Notes: generated from the sequence alone by a model not told the origin. A stretch of DNA of 64,000 nt from Coprinellus micaceus (GCA_951394405.1 OX596341.1:1302001-1366000), one strand, 5' to 3'; positions 1 through 11,000 are shown, numbered from the stretch's first letter. A program made the numbers and translations.

Positions 1-138
1 TCGGCCGAAGGGGTCTTACCGATAAAGACCGGAAAGGTACCCGCCCGTGCAGTGTATGTATTCGCCTTGGTCGTTGTACTTCCCTTCACCCTCCCTGCCC
101 AGCAACCCGCCGCTAGGGAAGGCACAAGCGTTCAAATA

Positions 139-1853
139 ATGGAATTTTACGATTCTGACGTTGTAATCCTGTGAGTTCAAACTTCAGAGACCGTTCCGTG
201 TGGCGATCCTCCTATGGACTGACCTTCTGTCGCAGTGTTACAGGACAAATCGGATCGGGAAGGAGTACCGTGCGTGGAGGTTGCTGCGTGCCTAACCACA
301 ACCTAAGTGATCTCCCCTAGTTCATTAACTCCTTGCTCCCTCCTGCAGCGCAGAGGATGGCGGTTGGAATGAGCCTCGCCGCGTGCACTTCTGATATAAC
401 ATGTTCCATCGTCGATTGGAAGGATCGTCCAAGGTCGTCGGCACCGTGTTGGAATAACCGGCTAGTGCTGGTTGATACCCCAGGGTTTGATAACGAGGAG
501 AAACGAGACCGTGGCGTCATTGATCAGATTAAATTCTGGCTTCGTAAATCGTGGGTCAAAAGCACCCTTATACTAGGCTTCGATATTCACTCGCAATTTA
601 CAGCTATCCTGCTGGCAGACCACGGGGAGGTGCGATATACATGCGTGATAGCAAGGCCCCGGCCAGCGACGCTTCCATTCTGTGGGAGAGTAAAGTCTTG
701 GGTTTCCTAAAGTCAGCCATGCGAGGGGAGTTGTGTTTTGTGGTGACCAAAGCTGAAGAGATTCCCGAGCTGCAAAGGTCGCCGGTAAGGCAGTGGCTGT
801 CCCGCCGTTGGGGGCGTCAAGTTTCACCTTCGCAGACGGAGATCTATGTAGTTGAAGCCCAAGATCACGTCAAGACGTGCGCTGGTGGGCAGGATGTGAG
901 TCTCGTGTGCGGCCATAACGTCTGGAAGCCCGTGGAGTACTTGTTCGGTAGATCGGAGATGCAGCTCTTACACGACGACATGGTCCTACTGTGAGTGTAC
1001 TGCGGCCGTCCTTTTCCCCGCTCGAGGGTCATGAACTCAATCTCACAGCGTCACTGGGCTAACCGGTTCTGGGAAGAGTACAGTGAGTGCGTTTCCCTAC
1101 TCTGCCAGAGCAATTCGATATCATCCCCCTAGTTCGTAAATGCTCTCTGGAAAGAGCCTGCTCGTCACCAAATGAAGGTGGGCGAAAGAGATTCGCTCCT
1201 GCCCTGCACCGCGCAGCTCGACTACGCCATAATCGATCTCAAGACCGCCCCGGGCTACAACAAAGACTACCGCCTGGTCTTGGTAGATACTCCAGGGTTC
1301 GGAAACCCCGACAAACCGTTTATGAGCATTCTAGAGGAGATAGTAGCCTGGCTTCGGGAATCGTGCGGCCTCTCCTCACTCTCGAGCACTTATCTAACAG
1401 GGCTGACATTTGGTTTCCAGCTTCCCCGCAGGCAAGTGTCGTGGAGGCATCGTTTACCTCCACGATATAACCTTGGACCGGTTTCAGGCGCCTCCTGAGA
1501 TACAACCTTTAGGGGCGTCCCTTCAATGGGGAAGCCAGGACCTCCATGTCGTTACCACTAAATGGGGGCTCATTGTCAACACGGAGGAGAGGGAGAAATT
1601 AAAGCGGACGGTGAATATGTGCCTCGCACCGATCTCGGACGGCATCGAAGTGCACCACTGCTCAGCAGAAGAAGACAGTGTGGACATCATTAACAGAATT
1701 CTCCCCGAGCTAGAGAAAGGTTCCGGATTCGTGTTTCGCCCTAAGCCCGCCCACAAATCGAGTTTTGAGCCCTCCCGCAGGAGCTATGAGGCGAGCATAT
1801 CCGCCTTGATCAAGTTGATGATTGCCTTGCTCCGCGTGTCAGGCAGTTCGTAA
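139..1853 (+). CDS. Two-domain P-loop GTPase (modules 1 and 2 fused)
   Basis: Seven exons: 139-170, 236-269, 321-550, 604-990, 1049-1082, 1133-1362, 1421-1853; they join in frame to 459 residues. Each half has a P-loop, a Thr/Cys-rich G2 region, DTPGF (G3) and a G4-like segment. Module 1 reads GQIGSGRST, with Arg replacing the Walker A Lys, and has TKAE where the others have TKW. Module 2 has canonical GLTGSGKST and TTKW. The first half ends in DDMVLL, and the donor at 991 joins it directly to the P-loop exon of module 2, so the halves form one chain. The chain ends in a hydrophobic amphipathic stretch. The family is the basidiomycete AIG1/Toc34-like G-domain group, judged by motif pattern. 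Role unknown; membrane-linked GTPase signalling or defence is inference. The start is the first ATG before the conserved DVVIL strand. Confidence 0.75.
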
Positions 1854-2310
1854 CGTTACAACTCACATGTATTGACCCCTTAAGTACTGTGGAGACCACA
1901 CATGTCGGTATGTAATTTGTACCCTCCCTTGTCGGATTGTGGTCCTGGATATCAATGCGTACGATTACGCCCGAGGGAAATGGAATAAGCGCGCAGGAGT
2001 TGGCTCGTTGACCTCGTTTAAACCCAGAGAGGGCCCTGTTCGAATCTCGACGCGAATATGACTACGCTTCGGGGCCAGAAGTTCCCGGCATTGATGTTCC
2101 AAAAGTCTCAAAGGCTGAAATAGCAAGTACTGGGCGAGAGAAGGAGTAATACATATGGTGCTGCGGCACCGCGGGGTCTGGATGGGTCGCAGAGGAACGG
2201 TCGCATATCTATTTAAAATATGATCGTCGACGAGTGGTCGCAAAGAAGAAGCATCAGAGACCGTTGCGTCTCAATAGTTAAGGGTCAATTGTGGCCCGCG
2301 CCCTCCCCAA
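1854..2310. other. Intergenic, convergent gene ends
   Basis: This stretch separates the end of the first two-domain GTPase gene from the end of the minus-strand DUF6535 gene. I see no open coding structure with splice support, and no RNA gene. Confidence 0.5.
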
Positions 2311-4603
2311 TTATGAAGTAAACGGAGTATCAGAGCGGAACCCATGAGATGGAGATGGATCATGTTCCCTCTCATCCGGAGAACCCAAACCCGTTGTGGT
2401 ACGGAAATCGGCTGAGCTAGCAGAATCTTTGGGCGTAGCAAAGGGTTGAAACCTCTCCCATCGAATGAATCGCCAAAGTGGCAAACTCTTAGATGTTCTA
2501 CCCACATCTCGGGTGTGATAGACCGCCTCGACCGATCGGCGAAGTGAGTCTGTGACAGGGACTCCTGAATCTAACAGGAGGAAGTAGATGAAAGGGCGGA
2601 CTTGGTAGGTGAAATCGGAGTTGGAGGATTGGCGATTCAATCCCTCGAGGAGCTCTTCACAACGTGAACCCTCGCAGCCATATGTTAAGATCCGAACTGC
2701 GGCTCGCAGAAACCGAGCGACGTATTGGTCGTGGGTGTCCAGCGAATCTTGCTGGCCAAGGATGGATTTAGATCCCGCTATACGGCCGAGGAATTGGTCG
2801 AGTACTTTGCGAACGCGACACTGCACTTCTAAAAGAGTCGAGGTCAGCGTCTTGGTTATCGGGACGACAGCCAGATCATTTACCTTCTAGGTCGCCTCCT
2901 GTGATCTCATTGTCCACAATGACTTCAGCGACAAATTGGATAGGGAGTGTTTGCGGGGGCATATAACCCTCTGCTGTCTTGTACGGAGTAGATACTTCCC
3001 GACCATACATCCATTCGGTTATATGAACGCAGCTTCGAAGGGCTCGGCGTCCGACCTCGAACGGTAGGCGATCGAAGCCGTCTGTTCGAGAGCACAGACG
3101 AAGTGCAGCATCAGAGACGAGTAGATCAAAGTCATCATTCAGGTCCACCACCGTGCCGTGAGGAACCCCAAACGGCAGGGGGTGCGCCGTCGAAAGGCGC
3201 TTGAAGAATCGCCCATAACACGTCCGGAGCCCGACCTCGGTGGCTTCATTCACCGCGAGAGGAACGTCGTTCGATTTGAGTACCATTTCGATGCAGCTGT
3301 CCAGCGCAGCTACCGTCCTCAAGTCTGCTAGCTCAGCGTTCTTCATGTCGAGAAGACCTTGAACGCTGTCATAGAGCGGGACGGGGCGTTTAGGAAGTTT
3401 TGTTGTATCCCGTGGGCCTAAGGATATATAGTCGGAGTCCCGCTGGAACAACCAAGCAATCCCATGCTCCAACCAACTGTCGTTCCGCTGGCTACGGAAG
3501 AGGATCCCAGTCGCACGCGGGAATGTGTGGGGATCCTTCCCCTCTTTGAAGTCCCTGGCGTGTGTAGACAACAAGCCACGGGAATCAAGCTTCGGCCATT
3601 TTCGGGATCCCCCGAACACTGGGGCGAGGGTGTTGACGACAAGGGACACGAGACAGTGGAAGACCCAGGCTTGTGGCGCTTTGTAAGGGCATGGTGAGCG
3701 GGGTTTGGCGACATTTCGAGGTAAAAAAAGGGAAAGGGCCTGGAAGGTTGGCAAAACCGTCGTGGAAAGCAGGAAACACAGAGTGATCGCTACGACCACA
3801 GCGACGTATATGCAGACAGTGCGGTTCAGGATCCACAACAGCTTCGTCAAGCCAAAGAGAAATAGGACGACGGCCGTCTGGAGAATGAGGCAGAGCAAGG
3901 TAAACACCTCTGGGACAAACCATGCGTCCAAAGCCTCCACCTGCATGTGATGGAGAGAGAAGGCAATCTGAGGCTCGAGACCAACATGATTTCGTTGATG
4001 CTCTCTCAACCATTGGAGGGAGATGGTGCCGATAAGCACAGTGACGAGACTAAGGACGAGGCTGAGGAACCACAGGGTGTTGATGAGGGTGGCAGCGCCG
4101 TCAGGCAGGGAGAGTGCGTCCGTGGATAGTTCTCGGGCATCCTGCTCTCCCATTTTGATTAGGAGGCGAGTGAGCAGAATTTCGACCGGATCTTTCCGAA
4201 GCGACTTGTATGATTCGATGATGAAAGCCGTGACGACAGCGGAAAACAGGCCTGCCTGATCGCCAGGGTCAAGAGGGCACGGTGGGCAATTGTAGGAGGA
4301 CGAGAAACTGACAAATATCAGGACATTCTGGACCTCGTCCTTCCACACTTCGCATCTAGCGTTGTCCTTCTCCAGAAGTGGCGTCAAAAGGCGAGTCCAA
4401 GGATCATCGATTGCCGTTGGGCGGGCGTGCCCATTGGGATCTGGAGTCTTATCAGAGTCGGCAGCCTATGAAGACGAGTCGCGGTCAAATTCAGCATCAT
4501 ACGTTCGTAGATCTGGAGGGAGAGTGTATGCACGCACTCGCCTCAGCTCTGGTATGCTATTGGTTTGTCCCTCTTGCGGTGGTTCTTGAGCAGGTGGCCC
4601 CAT
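2311..4603 (-). CDS. DUF6535 domain membrane protein
   Basis: Four exons on the minus strand: 4538-4603, 4313-4465, 2884-4255, 2311-2828, in frame for 702 residues. A 72-nt intron (4466-4537, gtgcgt...tag) removes what would otherwise be an in-frame TAG. A 57-nt intron (4256-4312) is open in frame but, once removed, restores the family signature NVLIF-AGLFSAVVTAF. The N-terminal block contains PWTRLLTPLLEK and the AGLFSAVVTAFIIESY segment typical of DUF6535. It is followed by about four hydrophobic segments, including one around LINTLWFLSLVLSLVTVLIG, then a long C-terminal region without recognised motifs. The function of the family is unknown; an integral membrane location follows from the hydrophobic segments. 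It diverges from the GTPase gene at 5163 across about 560 nt, so shared control is possible but unproven. Confidence 0.85.
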
Positions 4604-5162
4604 GGTGTTCGGTTTCAGTGAAGCGATACGATACGGACTCGAACAAACGCACTATATCCCTTTTATAACGGGAGAGACAGGCCGGGGACGCGTGCATTCC
4701 GTCGAGGGTTCGGAGTTGATGTGCGGCCTGAACGTTGGGCCGCTTTTGCCTGTGAGATGAGGTGGTGTAAATTAAGCGCCCAAGGTTACCCACCAAATAT
4801 GAACATCCGCCGAGGCCCGAACCCGTAAATCCCAACAGATACTTTGGAGTAGTTTCGCGGCAGGCATGAGGCCAGGGCAAGCTGTGGACCCCTGACAGTT
4901 CAAACCGATCGGCAGGGCCCGAATATCCTGCAACACGGCGACCACCAGCTGGAGGCGAATACGCCTGCAGGACTGTGCCTGGCTGTGGCACTGCCAATGT
5001 AGCACCTGGAGACGTGGGGATAGCGCACCATGACGCCAACGTGTCAGATGGTGCCCAGCACTATCATGTTAGTATACAATCCTCCCGTCAACTTAGAAGA
5101 ACCCTCAACGTTCGACGAAGACGAAACCTTTTCCCGCCTACACCTGGCACTCGCATTGGGCA
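4604..5162. promoter_or_regulatory. Divergent intergenic region, DUF6535 / GTPase
   Basis: The two flanking genes start outward from this 559-nt stretch, so it should hold both promoters. Open frames here (for example minus 4557-5039) have no domain or splice support. No specific element was identified. Confidence 0.4.
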
Positions 5163-6085
5163 ATGAGCCAAAGAGGAGGCCGGCTGAATTCCAAATCTGG
5201 GACCTTGATTTTGTGAGTAGAATTGTACCTTCGGCCCCCCTGACCGAACTGACGCACCGATGGAAGGTTATTGGGACAAAGCGGAGCAGGGAAGAGTCAT
5301 GTACGCACCCTATGCTACCAAAATTCCTGGCACGAGGGCTGATCCGTCCGCTCTAGTTCATCAATACCGTTGCTGGACAAGAACTGGCGAGAGTTTGCGA
5401 TGGTCAGGGAAGCGGCGACCTTGAAGTCCAGCATCATATCATAGACAGTCGCTCATGCCCTGGATCGAAATTGATATTCGTCGACACTCCGGGATGGGAC
5501 AATCTATATATCACGGACGACAAAATTATGAAGAAGATTGCCCAATGGCTGGAGGAACAGTGAGCGGGGCGTTACAATTCGAGTCAACGACCGCCCCTAA
5601 CCTCGTTGCACAGGTGCGACAAAGATGTGAGAGTGGGCGGTATTCTCTTCCTCCACGATATCACACAAGACCGCCCGAATGTTCCCCCTACGTGGCCGGT
5701 GAGGTACCTCTCTATCGCCGTGACAAGACGCTTGCTCCTAGCGACAGGAAAATGGGACCTCTACCGGTCTTGGGGAAACGGCCCCGAGAAGGAGAGGCAA
5801 AGGGAAATGGAGTTGGCTGCGAAAGGCGCGTGGCGGGAGCTCCTCCAAAATGGGGCACAGCTCTGCCGTTTCGAGAACGACGAAGGCTCTGCGTGGGAGG
5901 TCCTGAACGAGCTTTTGAAGTCAGACCCCTTGGACTTGAGCACCCTGGTGAAGGGGCTAAATCAGATGGGGGCCGCCATTGAGAAGGCTCTCCATCCTCC
6001 TTCCAAAGGAGGTCGCGACCGTGGACCAAATGGAGAGCAAGGATTTCTGGGATGGATACGTGCATTGATGGGATGCCTGGGCTGA
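5163..6085 (+). CDS. Single-domain P-loop GTPase (module 3, GKSH/TGKWD type)
   Basis: Four exons: 5163-5212, 5267-5300, 5357-5559, 5614-6085, giving 252 residues. The 34-nt second exon encodes LLGQSGAGKSH, an intact Walker A. G3 reads DTPGW, followed by the conserved GGILFLHDIT segment and a G4-like TGKWD. The C-terminus is FLGWIRALMGCLG, which can form an amphipathic helix. Together with module 4 it forms a sublineage: both have a SGxLIL strand before the P-loop, His after GKS, and TGKWD instead of TKW. The start ATG at 5163 is the only nearby ATG in the frame required by the phase-2 junction. As elsewhere in the array, function is unknown; GTP binding follows from the motifs. Confidence 0.75.
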
Positions 6086-7099
6086 GTAACTCTTCTCGTC
6101 AAATCAAGTTATCGTGGTTCTAAAACTAATCCTCCCAAAATCTTCTCCCGTCGCTGGTCTGTGAAGCAGCTTGGGGCTTCTTGCTATGGTCGTATGGGGT
6201 AAATGCGTTGCCGGAGGTTGATTCGGTGCTGAAGGACTTGTTTGATTGTTGCTCCTTGACGCTAGCAATAATAGTCGATACGACGCAGCGCGGTTTGGTC
6301 ACTTTTACATACCTTCCCCTGGAGATTTCGAGCTGAAACTTGGCATATGCGTAATATATTATTACTTGGTTATCCACCGCGTGCAGCTGTGTTCATTCCT
6401 TGTGACTAAGGGGCACACTCTCGGAGAGGCGAATAGCGCCTGCAAGGGGCTTCTCGCGCCAGCTGCACTCATCGGGGACTTGGCCTTATGGCCTTATGGC
6501 CTCGTTTCAAGTGTTGTCGCCTTGACTGAGACCCTCGTACCTTGCTCATACCCTCCCGCTTTCGGGTGATCACCTACAAGCTACCGCGACGCGGAAAAAT
6601 CATGGTGTGAGGCTGATTGGAGGTTTTTGCCACTTCTCGATCGCTATTTCGGCTCGTCCCGGAGGTGCTGCTGCATTTTCAGAGCCGGCGCCTATTTTGG
6701 TGGCGAACCAACCTTCACTCGTCAGCGGGCAACACTTCCTAAATGCGTGTCATCTAGATCCGAAACCCTTTATGAGCGCAGTGCCCCACTGGAAGGGACA
6801 TGAAAATGAAACCGTCCGTCCAAGAAAACCACCGTTCGGCATGCCTGCGGTGTGAAAGGGAACACGAGGTAGACACGACTGCTTCGTGTCGGTCCCTATC
6901 CATCGATAAAGGGCAACATGGCGCAGGAGGTGGGACGGCACGGTGCTTATGACGTTTAAGCCTTGAGGCTACTGCACGTCACGTCGTGGCTGGATGTCCT
7001 GGACTCTGTGGTGATGTTGTCATCTTGTCTTGAGGATTGACATCGTTCTGCTGCAACAAGAAAAGTTCTTTAGTATCACCTCGCCTTGACGGGTCGTTA
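6086..7099. other. Intergenic, no gene recognised
   Basis: About 1 kb between modules 3 and 4. Frames at 6246-6569 and 6607-6855 are open but show no recognisable motif or splice pattern. The region presumably holds the promoter of the GTPase at 7100. Confidence 0.4.
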
Positions 7100-8260
7100 A
7101 TGACATCTCACCCTGCTAAACCTTCCACGAAAGGGCCTATGACGGTGCCCGAACCTCAAACCCCTGTAAGCCCAGTGTTCGGGGGCGACGCCCTGAAGCC
7201 GACCTCAGGGATCCTAATATTGTGAGTGGGACGGTGCCCAGCTGGAAACCTGGGAGTCTAACTGACGAGCCGATTTATTCCCACGTTGGCATCGACAAGG
7301 TTAATGGGACAAACGGGGGCGGGGAAGAGTCATGTACGCAGTCTGTCATCCGCGCCCGGGGGAAAGACGTGGTTTGCTCCAGTTCAGCTCACTTTCACGC
7401 ATCCCAGTTCGTAAACAGCGCTGCTAGAGCCAACAAGGCGCCCGTCCGCGATGCCCTGTCAAATAGTGACTTCGCTGTCCGAAGCTATATCGTCGATAAC
7501 CCTCGCATGAAGGACCCTAGAAATGTCCGCTCAAAAGTCGTGCTCGTGGACACCCCTGGGCTTAACAACGTAAACCGCAGCGACACCGAGATTATTAAAT
7601 CGATCGCTGCATGGCTGAACGACAAGTGAGCACCTTCTCCCTCTGGAACTGTGAGCTGGCACCTACCTTTCGGACGACCCCAGTTGTAACGATGATGATC
7701 TGGTCGGGGGAATCATTTTCCTTCACGATATTGCCGAAGACCGAGCCACCGTATATGCGGATAAACACGCTTGGCCAGTGAGGTATTTCGACTCGCCGGC
7801 CTTGTTGCAGCACATTTTCCTCACCACGGGAAAATGGGACCTGGCCTTTGTTCAGAGCAACAAGAAGAGATACGACGACCGGGAGAAAGACTTGAAAGAG
7901 ATGATGGCATGGAGGAGGCTGCTGAACAGAGGAGCAACGTCGTGTCAGTATGAAGGAGACTACGAATCTGCGTGGAAGGTGATTGGCAAGGTTCTGGAGA
8001 TGGATGCGCTGAGAGCACAATTGCTGAGGAAGGAATTCAACACGATACAAGGCAAGCTGCCGGGATTGCAACGACCGAAGCCGGGGTTTTGGAGAAAGTT
8101 CAGGAACCTATTTTCGAGGGTGAGTGTTTCGAACTGGGCAAGTCCCGCATTCATGACAATGTCTTCCAGTCCCCGAATTGAGGAGAAGCAAATCCTATCC
8201 CAAGACCTGTATTGTTATCGTGGCTTACGCTCTCTTCATCCAAGCCAGTGTCTGGATTAG
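7100..8260 (+). CDS. Single-domain P-loop GTPase (module 4, GKSH/TGKWD type)
   Basis: Four exons: 7100-7221, 7300-7333, 7408-7625, 7684-8260, giving 316 residues. The 34-nt P-loop exon encodes LMGQTGAGKSH. Read in the uncorrected frame it looks frameshifted (GGGEES), but the spliced frame is intact. G3 is DTPGL rather than DTPGF or DTPGW. The GGIIFLHDIAEDR segment and TGKWD follow. The bases after GKSH, including the donor gtacgca, match module 3 almost exactly, so these two arose by a recent duplication or are under strong constraint. The tail holds KPGFWRKFRNLFSRV, a basic amphipathic stretch, and then about 40 more residues that may reflect an unrecognised terminal intron. The N-terminal extension is rich in Pro and Thr. 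Confidence 0.7.
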
Positions 8261-8320
8261 CGTTAGCCTTATTTAAGACTCTACGACGAAACGCGCACAT
8301 GCTTAATATATAACTTATGA

Positions 8321-9648
8321 TCAAGCAATGGCCTTCATAATCTTCTCGTAAATGGTGAAAACGATACCCCCGCTCAGCTAGAGGGCCTTTAGGTATGTAT
8401 ATTGAGAAGAGAAGCATTGGGGGAAAACGCACCACGAGCCGAGCCAGGCGAGGTGTCGTCCCCGTCCAGAACCGCAACAGGCCCTCTTCAGTGAATATGC
8501 GGTAGGCGCAATGGAACGAATTCCGATATTGAACCCTCGCATCTAGAGATTGCATTCTCGTCTTGATAACACTGATGGGGGGTTAGCATATTTATCATAT
8601 GGTGGAGGGGCGACTCGTACTCGAGAGGCATAGTGGTGTACACTGTAACGAGGCCGGCGATACCTCCAATACCAAACGTGATGGCACTGGGCAAGGGCTG
8701 GCCGGGCCTTGCAGTCCCTTGGACAAGCTGCTTCAGGGTAGCATACGTGGTGAAGCGAACGGCGGAGTTAGCTCCTTGGCGCATCATCTAGAAGGGCGGT
8801 CGGCATTCGTGACGGGGGGATGCGTTGTGCAGGCGTACCACGGGGAAAAGTCCACGGTATATACCGAGGATACCCTCCTGCTTGATAATAGAGGTTGTTC
8901 CATGTATCAAGCCACGGTATTGAGGGTTAGGTCGCTTAGCGTCGTCAATGAGCTTGGTCCTGTTGGATGTTCAATTCAACACTGTGTTTGGGCGGTGGAG
9001 GGTCCGTACTTGATTGTCTCCGAAGGTGTCACTGCGAAGATGGCTTCCGTCATACCAGCACCCAAACCAGCTGCAACACCGTTAGTTCACGGGCGCACTG
9101 ACCAGTAGCGGAATTGTACCAAGAAGACTCCTGGGAGCACTGATCTTTCCCTGAAGGACTGTTAACCACGCAAGGAAAGACCCTCACAAACACCGTACCT
9201 GTGAGTCGGATAACTGCTGCTTGAAGTAGTCGTAGGTCAAGAAACGGACTCCCGCCTTCGCTGAGTTGCCTATTACAAGGGCCATGCATCCGGAGTAGAG
9301 ACCAGTGACACCGTGCGTCCTAATGGTATCCTTGATGATGGCAATGGGACCCTCTTTCTACAGCGAGGTCGTCAGGACCGCTTCAACACCTTTTGAAGTC
9401 AACGACGCACCTTTCCCCCGAACTGAGAGCGGGTTTTAACATATTCCGTCGGATACGTGACAAATCTGCCATTCTAGAGCTCATGGGCACTACAACCATC
9501 GGTCTTAGGGTCTTCACGTACGCTTCGATGGCTCCTGCGGTTGCACCAGCAAAACTAGCGCTCGAGGTGAGTCCCATCTTTCGCGGTGAAGTGATCGAAC
9601 ACCTTACAGCGAATGTAATGGCTTATCTTTCTTGGCCGCGACAGACAT
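8321..9648 (-). CDS. CTP1: Mitochondrial tricarboxylate (citrate) transport protein
   Basis: Ten exons on the minus strand: 9608-9648, 9522-9554, 9411-9465, 9199-9357, 9120-9150, 9010-9070, 8839-8959, 8621-8787, 8433-8571, 8321-8377. They join in frame to 287 residues, the usual length of SLC25 carriers. The three carrier repeats each show the Px[DE]xx[KR] signature: PTEYVK, PSETIK and PLDVIK. Family-specific segments include AGATAGAIEAFVTYPTEYVK, GLYSGCMALVIGNSAKAGVRF, MMRQGANSAVRFTTY and RFWTGTTPRLARLV, all characteristic of yeast Ctp1 and human SLC25A1. It exchanges citrate for malate or other tricarboxylates across the inner mitochondrial membrane and supplies cytosolic acetyl-CoA. It is divergent from HEM4 across about 360 nt. 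No damage is seen; this is a housekeeping gene inside a rapidly evolving array. Confidence 0.95.
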
Positions 9649-10007
9649 CGTGCCGGAGTCTAGTAGGTCAGGAAGTGTTACCCGTCGAGAAAGTTGAGAG
9701 TCAAGCACGAAAAGCCGGGTGCCATCACGAGGTCGACATTTCGGGGTTATTCGGTAGACCAGTCACTAGCGACCAAGTCATTTGGAAGGCCGAACGCCTA
9801 CATACCGGCCAATATTCAGTCCTCAGAGTGGTATACGCGGGATAAAGGCAGGACGTCACTCGGGCATGCACCACGGTGGAGGTCATCGAGCAAATGGGTT
9901 GACCAAGACGACCATAATCTCAACCCTAAATTGGGGTTGAGATGAACCCACACTCCCAATTCCTCACGTCTTCTTTCCCAGCAACCAACTTGCAGCATTC
10001 AATTCCA
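9649..10007. promoter_or_regulatory. Shared CTP1/HEM4 divergent promoter with inverted repeat
   Basis: This 359-nt stretch separates the two divergent starts. At 9917-9926 and 9934-9943 lies a perfect 10-bp inverted repeat (atctcaaccc / gggttgagat) around a 7-nt spacer. It lies 65 nt upstream of the preferred HEM4 ATG and could be a dimeric factor site or a 5'-leader hairpin. Its function is inferred from position only. Confidence 0.45.
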
Positions 10008-11000
10008 ATGCTTCGCCCAATCCTCCTTTTCAAAGAGCCTGCGGCCGACTCACACTACGAGACCACTCTCAAAGAAAAGGGATACATCGCCAAATGTGTT
10101 CCAGTTCTCCATACAGTCCACATCAACACCGACGGCCTCGCCGAATGCTTGTCAAAAGCAAAGCAAGTGGGAATTCATGGGATTATCGTGACCAGTAAAC
10201 GCTCCTGTGAAAGCCTCGGGGAAGCGGTGACGCGATTATGCTCTGCTTCAGGGATTACTACGGCACCGGAGGCATCTCTAGGTCGGTGAACCCCTCTTTC
10301 GTTGCATCTCGTCAGGAACACACCTCAATTCACGCTATTATGCGGGGCACACTGCGTTGCAGCATATCTCTCTACTATCCCGTTCTATGTGGTTGGGGAG
10401 GCCACGGCAGCTGCTGTGCAAGAAATTCAAGTCCGGTTCAAGGGCAACGGGTTCAGTTGCGCACTGATCAGAGGGGAACAGTCTGGCACAGGGGAGCAGC
10501 TGGGGAGATTCATCACTGACCATTATCACGGGCACGGGGTGGAGAAGCTGCTATACTTGACGGGGGACAAGAACCGCGACACCGTGCCCTCGATCTTGGC
10601 CGAGAAGAGCATCCCATTCCAGCCCTTGCAAGTGTATGAAACGCGCCAAAGGCCAGATTTCGAGGTACTTTTGGACGAGGTGGTTGATTCGTTATACGCT
10701 GAGTCGACGCCCGGTATGTTCTCGTCACCAGCCCCTCCCCAGATTCCCCGCTTATCTGCCCTAGAACCGTGGTGGACTGTCTTCTTCGCACCGTCAACGG
10801 CGAAGTTTGCGGCGCCATCTGCACGAAAATGTCTTTCCTCCCGAAACATATCCTATCGAATAGCAACAATAGGTCCTGTCACGACGGCTGCCATTGAAAA
10901 GACCGGGGGATCCGCCGTCCGAGTAACCGCCCCGAAACCAGACGCTCTGTATTTGGCTGAGGCCATCCGAACTTACGATGACGATCGCGATGAAAGGTAA
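10008..11000 (+). CDS. HEM4: Uroporphyrinogen-III synthase
   Basis: Three exons: 10008-10281, 10363-10713, 10765-11000, in frame for 286 residues. The enzyme cyclises hydroxymethylbilane to uroporphyrinogen III in cytosolic haem synthesis. Visible family segments are ILLFKEP near the N-terminus, GIIVTSKRSCESL, PFYVVGEATAAAV, KLLYLTGDKNRDT, PLQVYETR, WWTVFFAPSTAKF and RIATIGPVTTAAI, in the order expected for the two-lobed HEM4 fold. The 51-nt second intron is open in frame but has gtatgt/ctag ends and interrupts the TP-EPWW segment. The first intron (10282-10362) was chosen because it is the only tested pair that keeps the frame into YLSTIPFYVVG; its gtcggt donor is weak. An in-frame ATG at 9942 would add 22 residues. 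Confidence 0.92.

Noticed and set aside
2030..2060. tRNA B-box-like gttcgaatct
   Set aside because: No matching T-stem, acceptor stem or A-box could be folded around it.
4466..4468. In-frame TAG near the N-terminus of the DUF6535 gene
   Set aside because: It is the acceptor of a 72-nt in-frame intron with a good gtgcgt donor, so it is not a premature stop.
7300..7345. Apparent frameshift in the module 4 P-loop (reads GGGEES)
   Set aside because: The splice phase from the upstream exon puts the P-loop in the frame LMGQTGAGKSH, so the gene is intact there.
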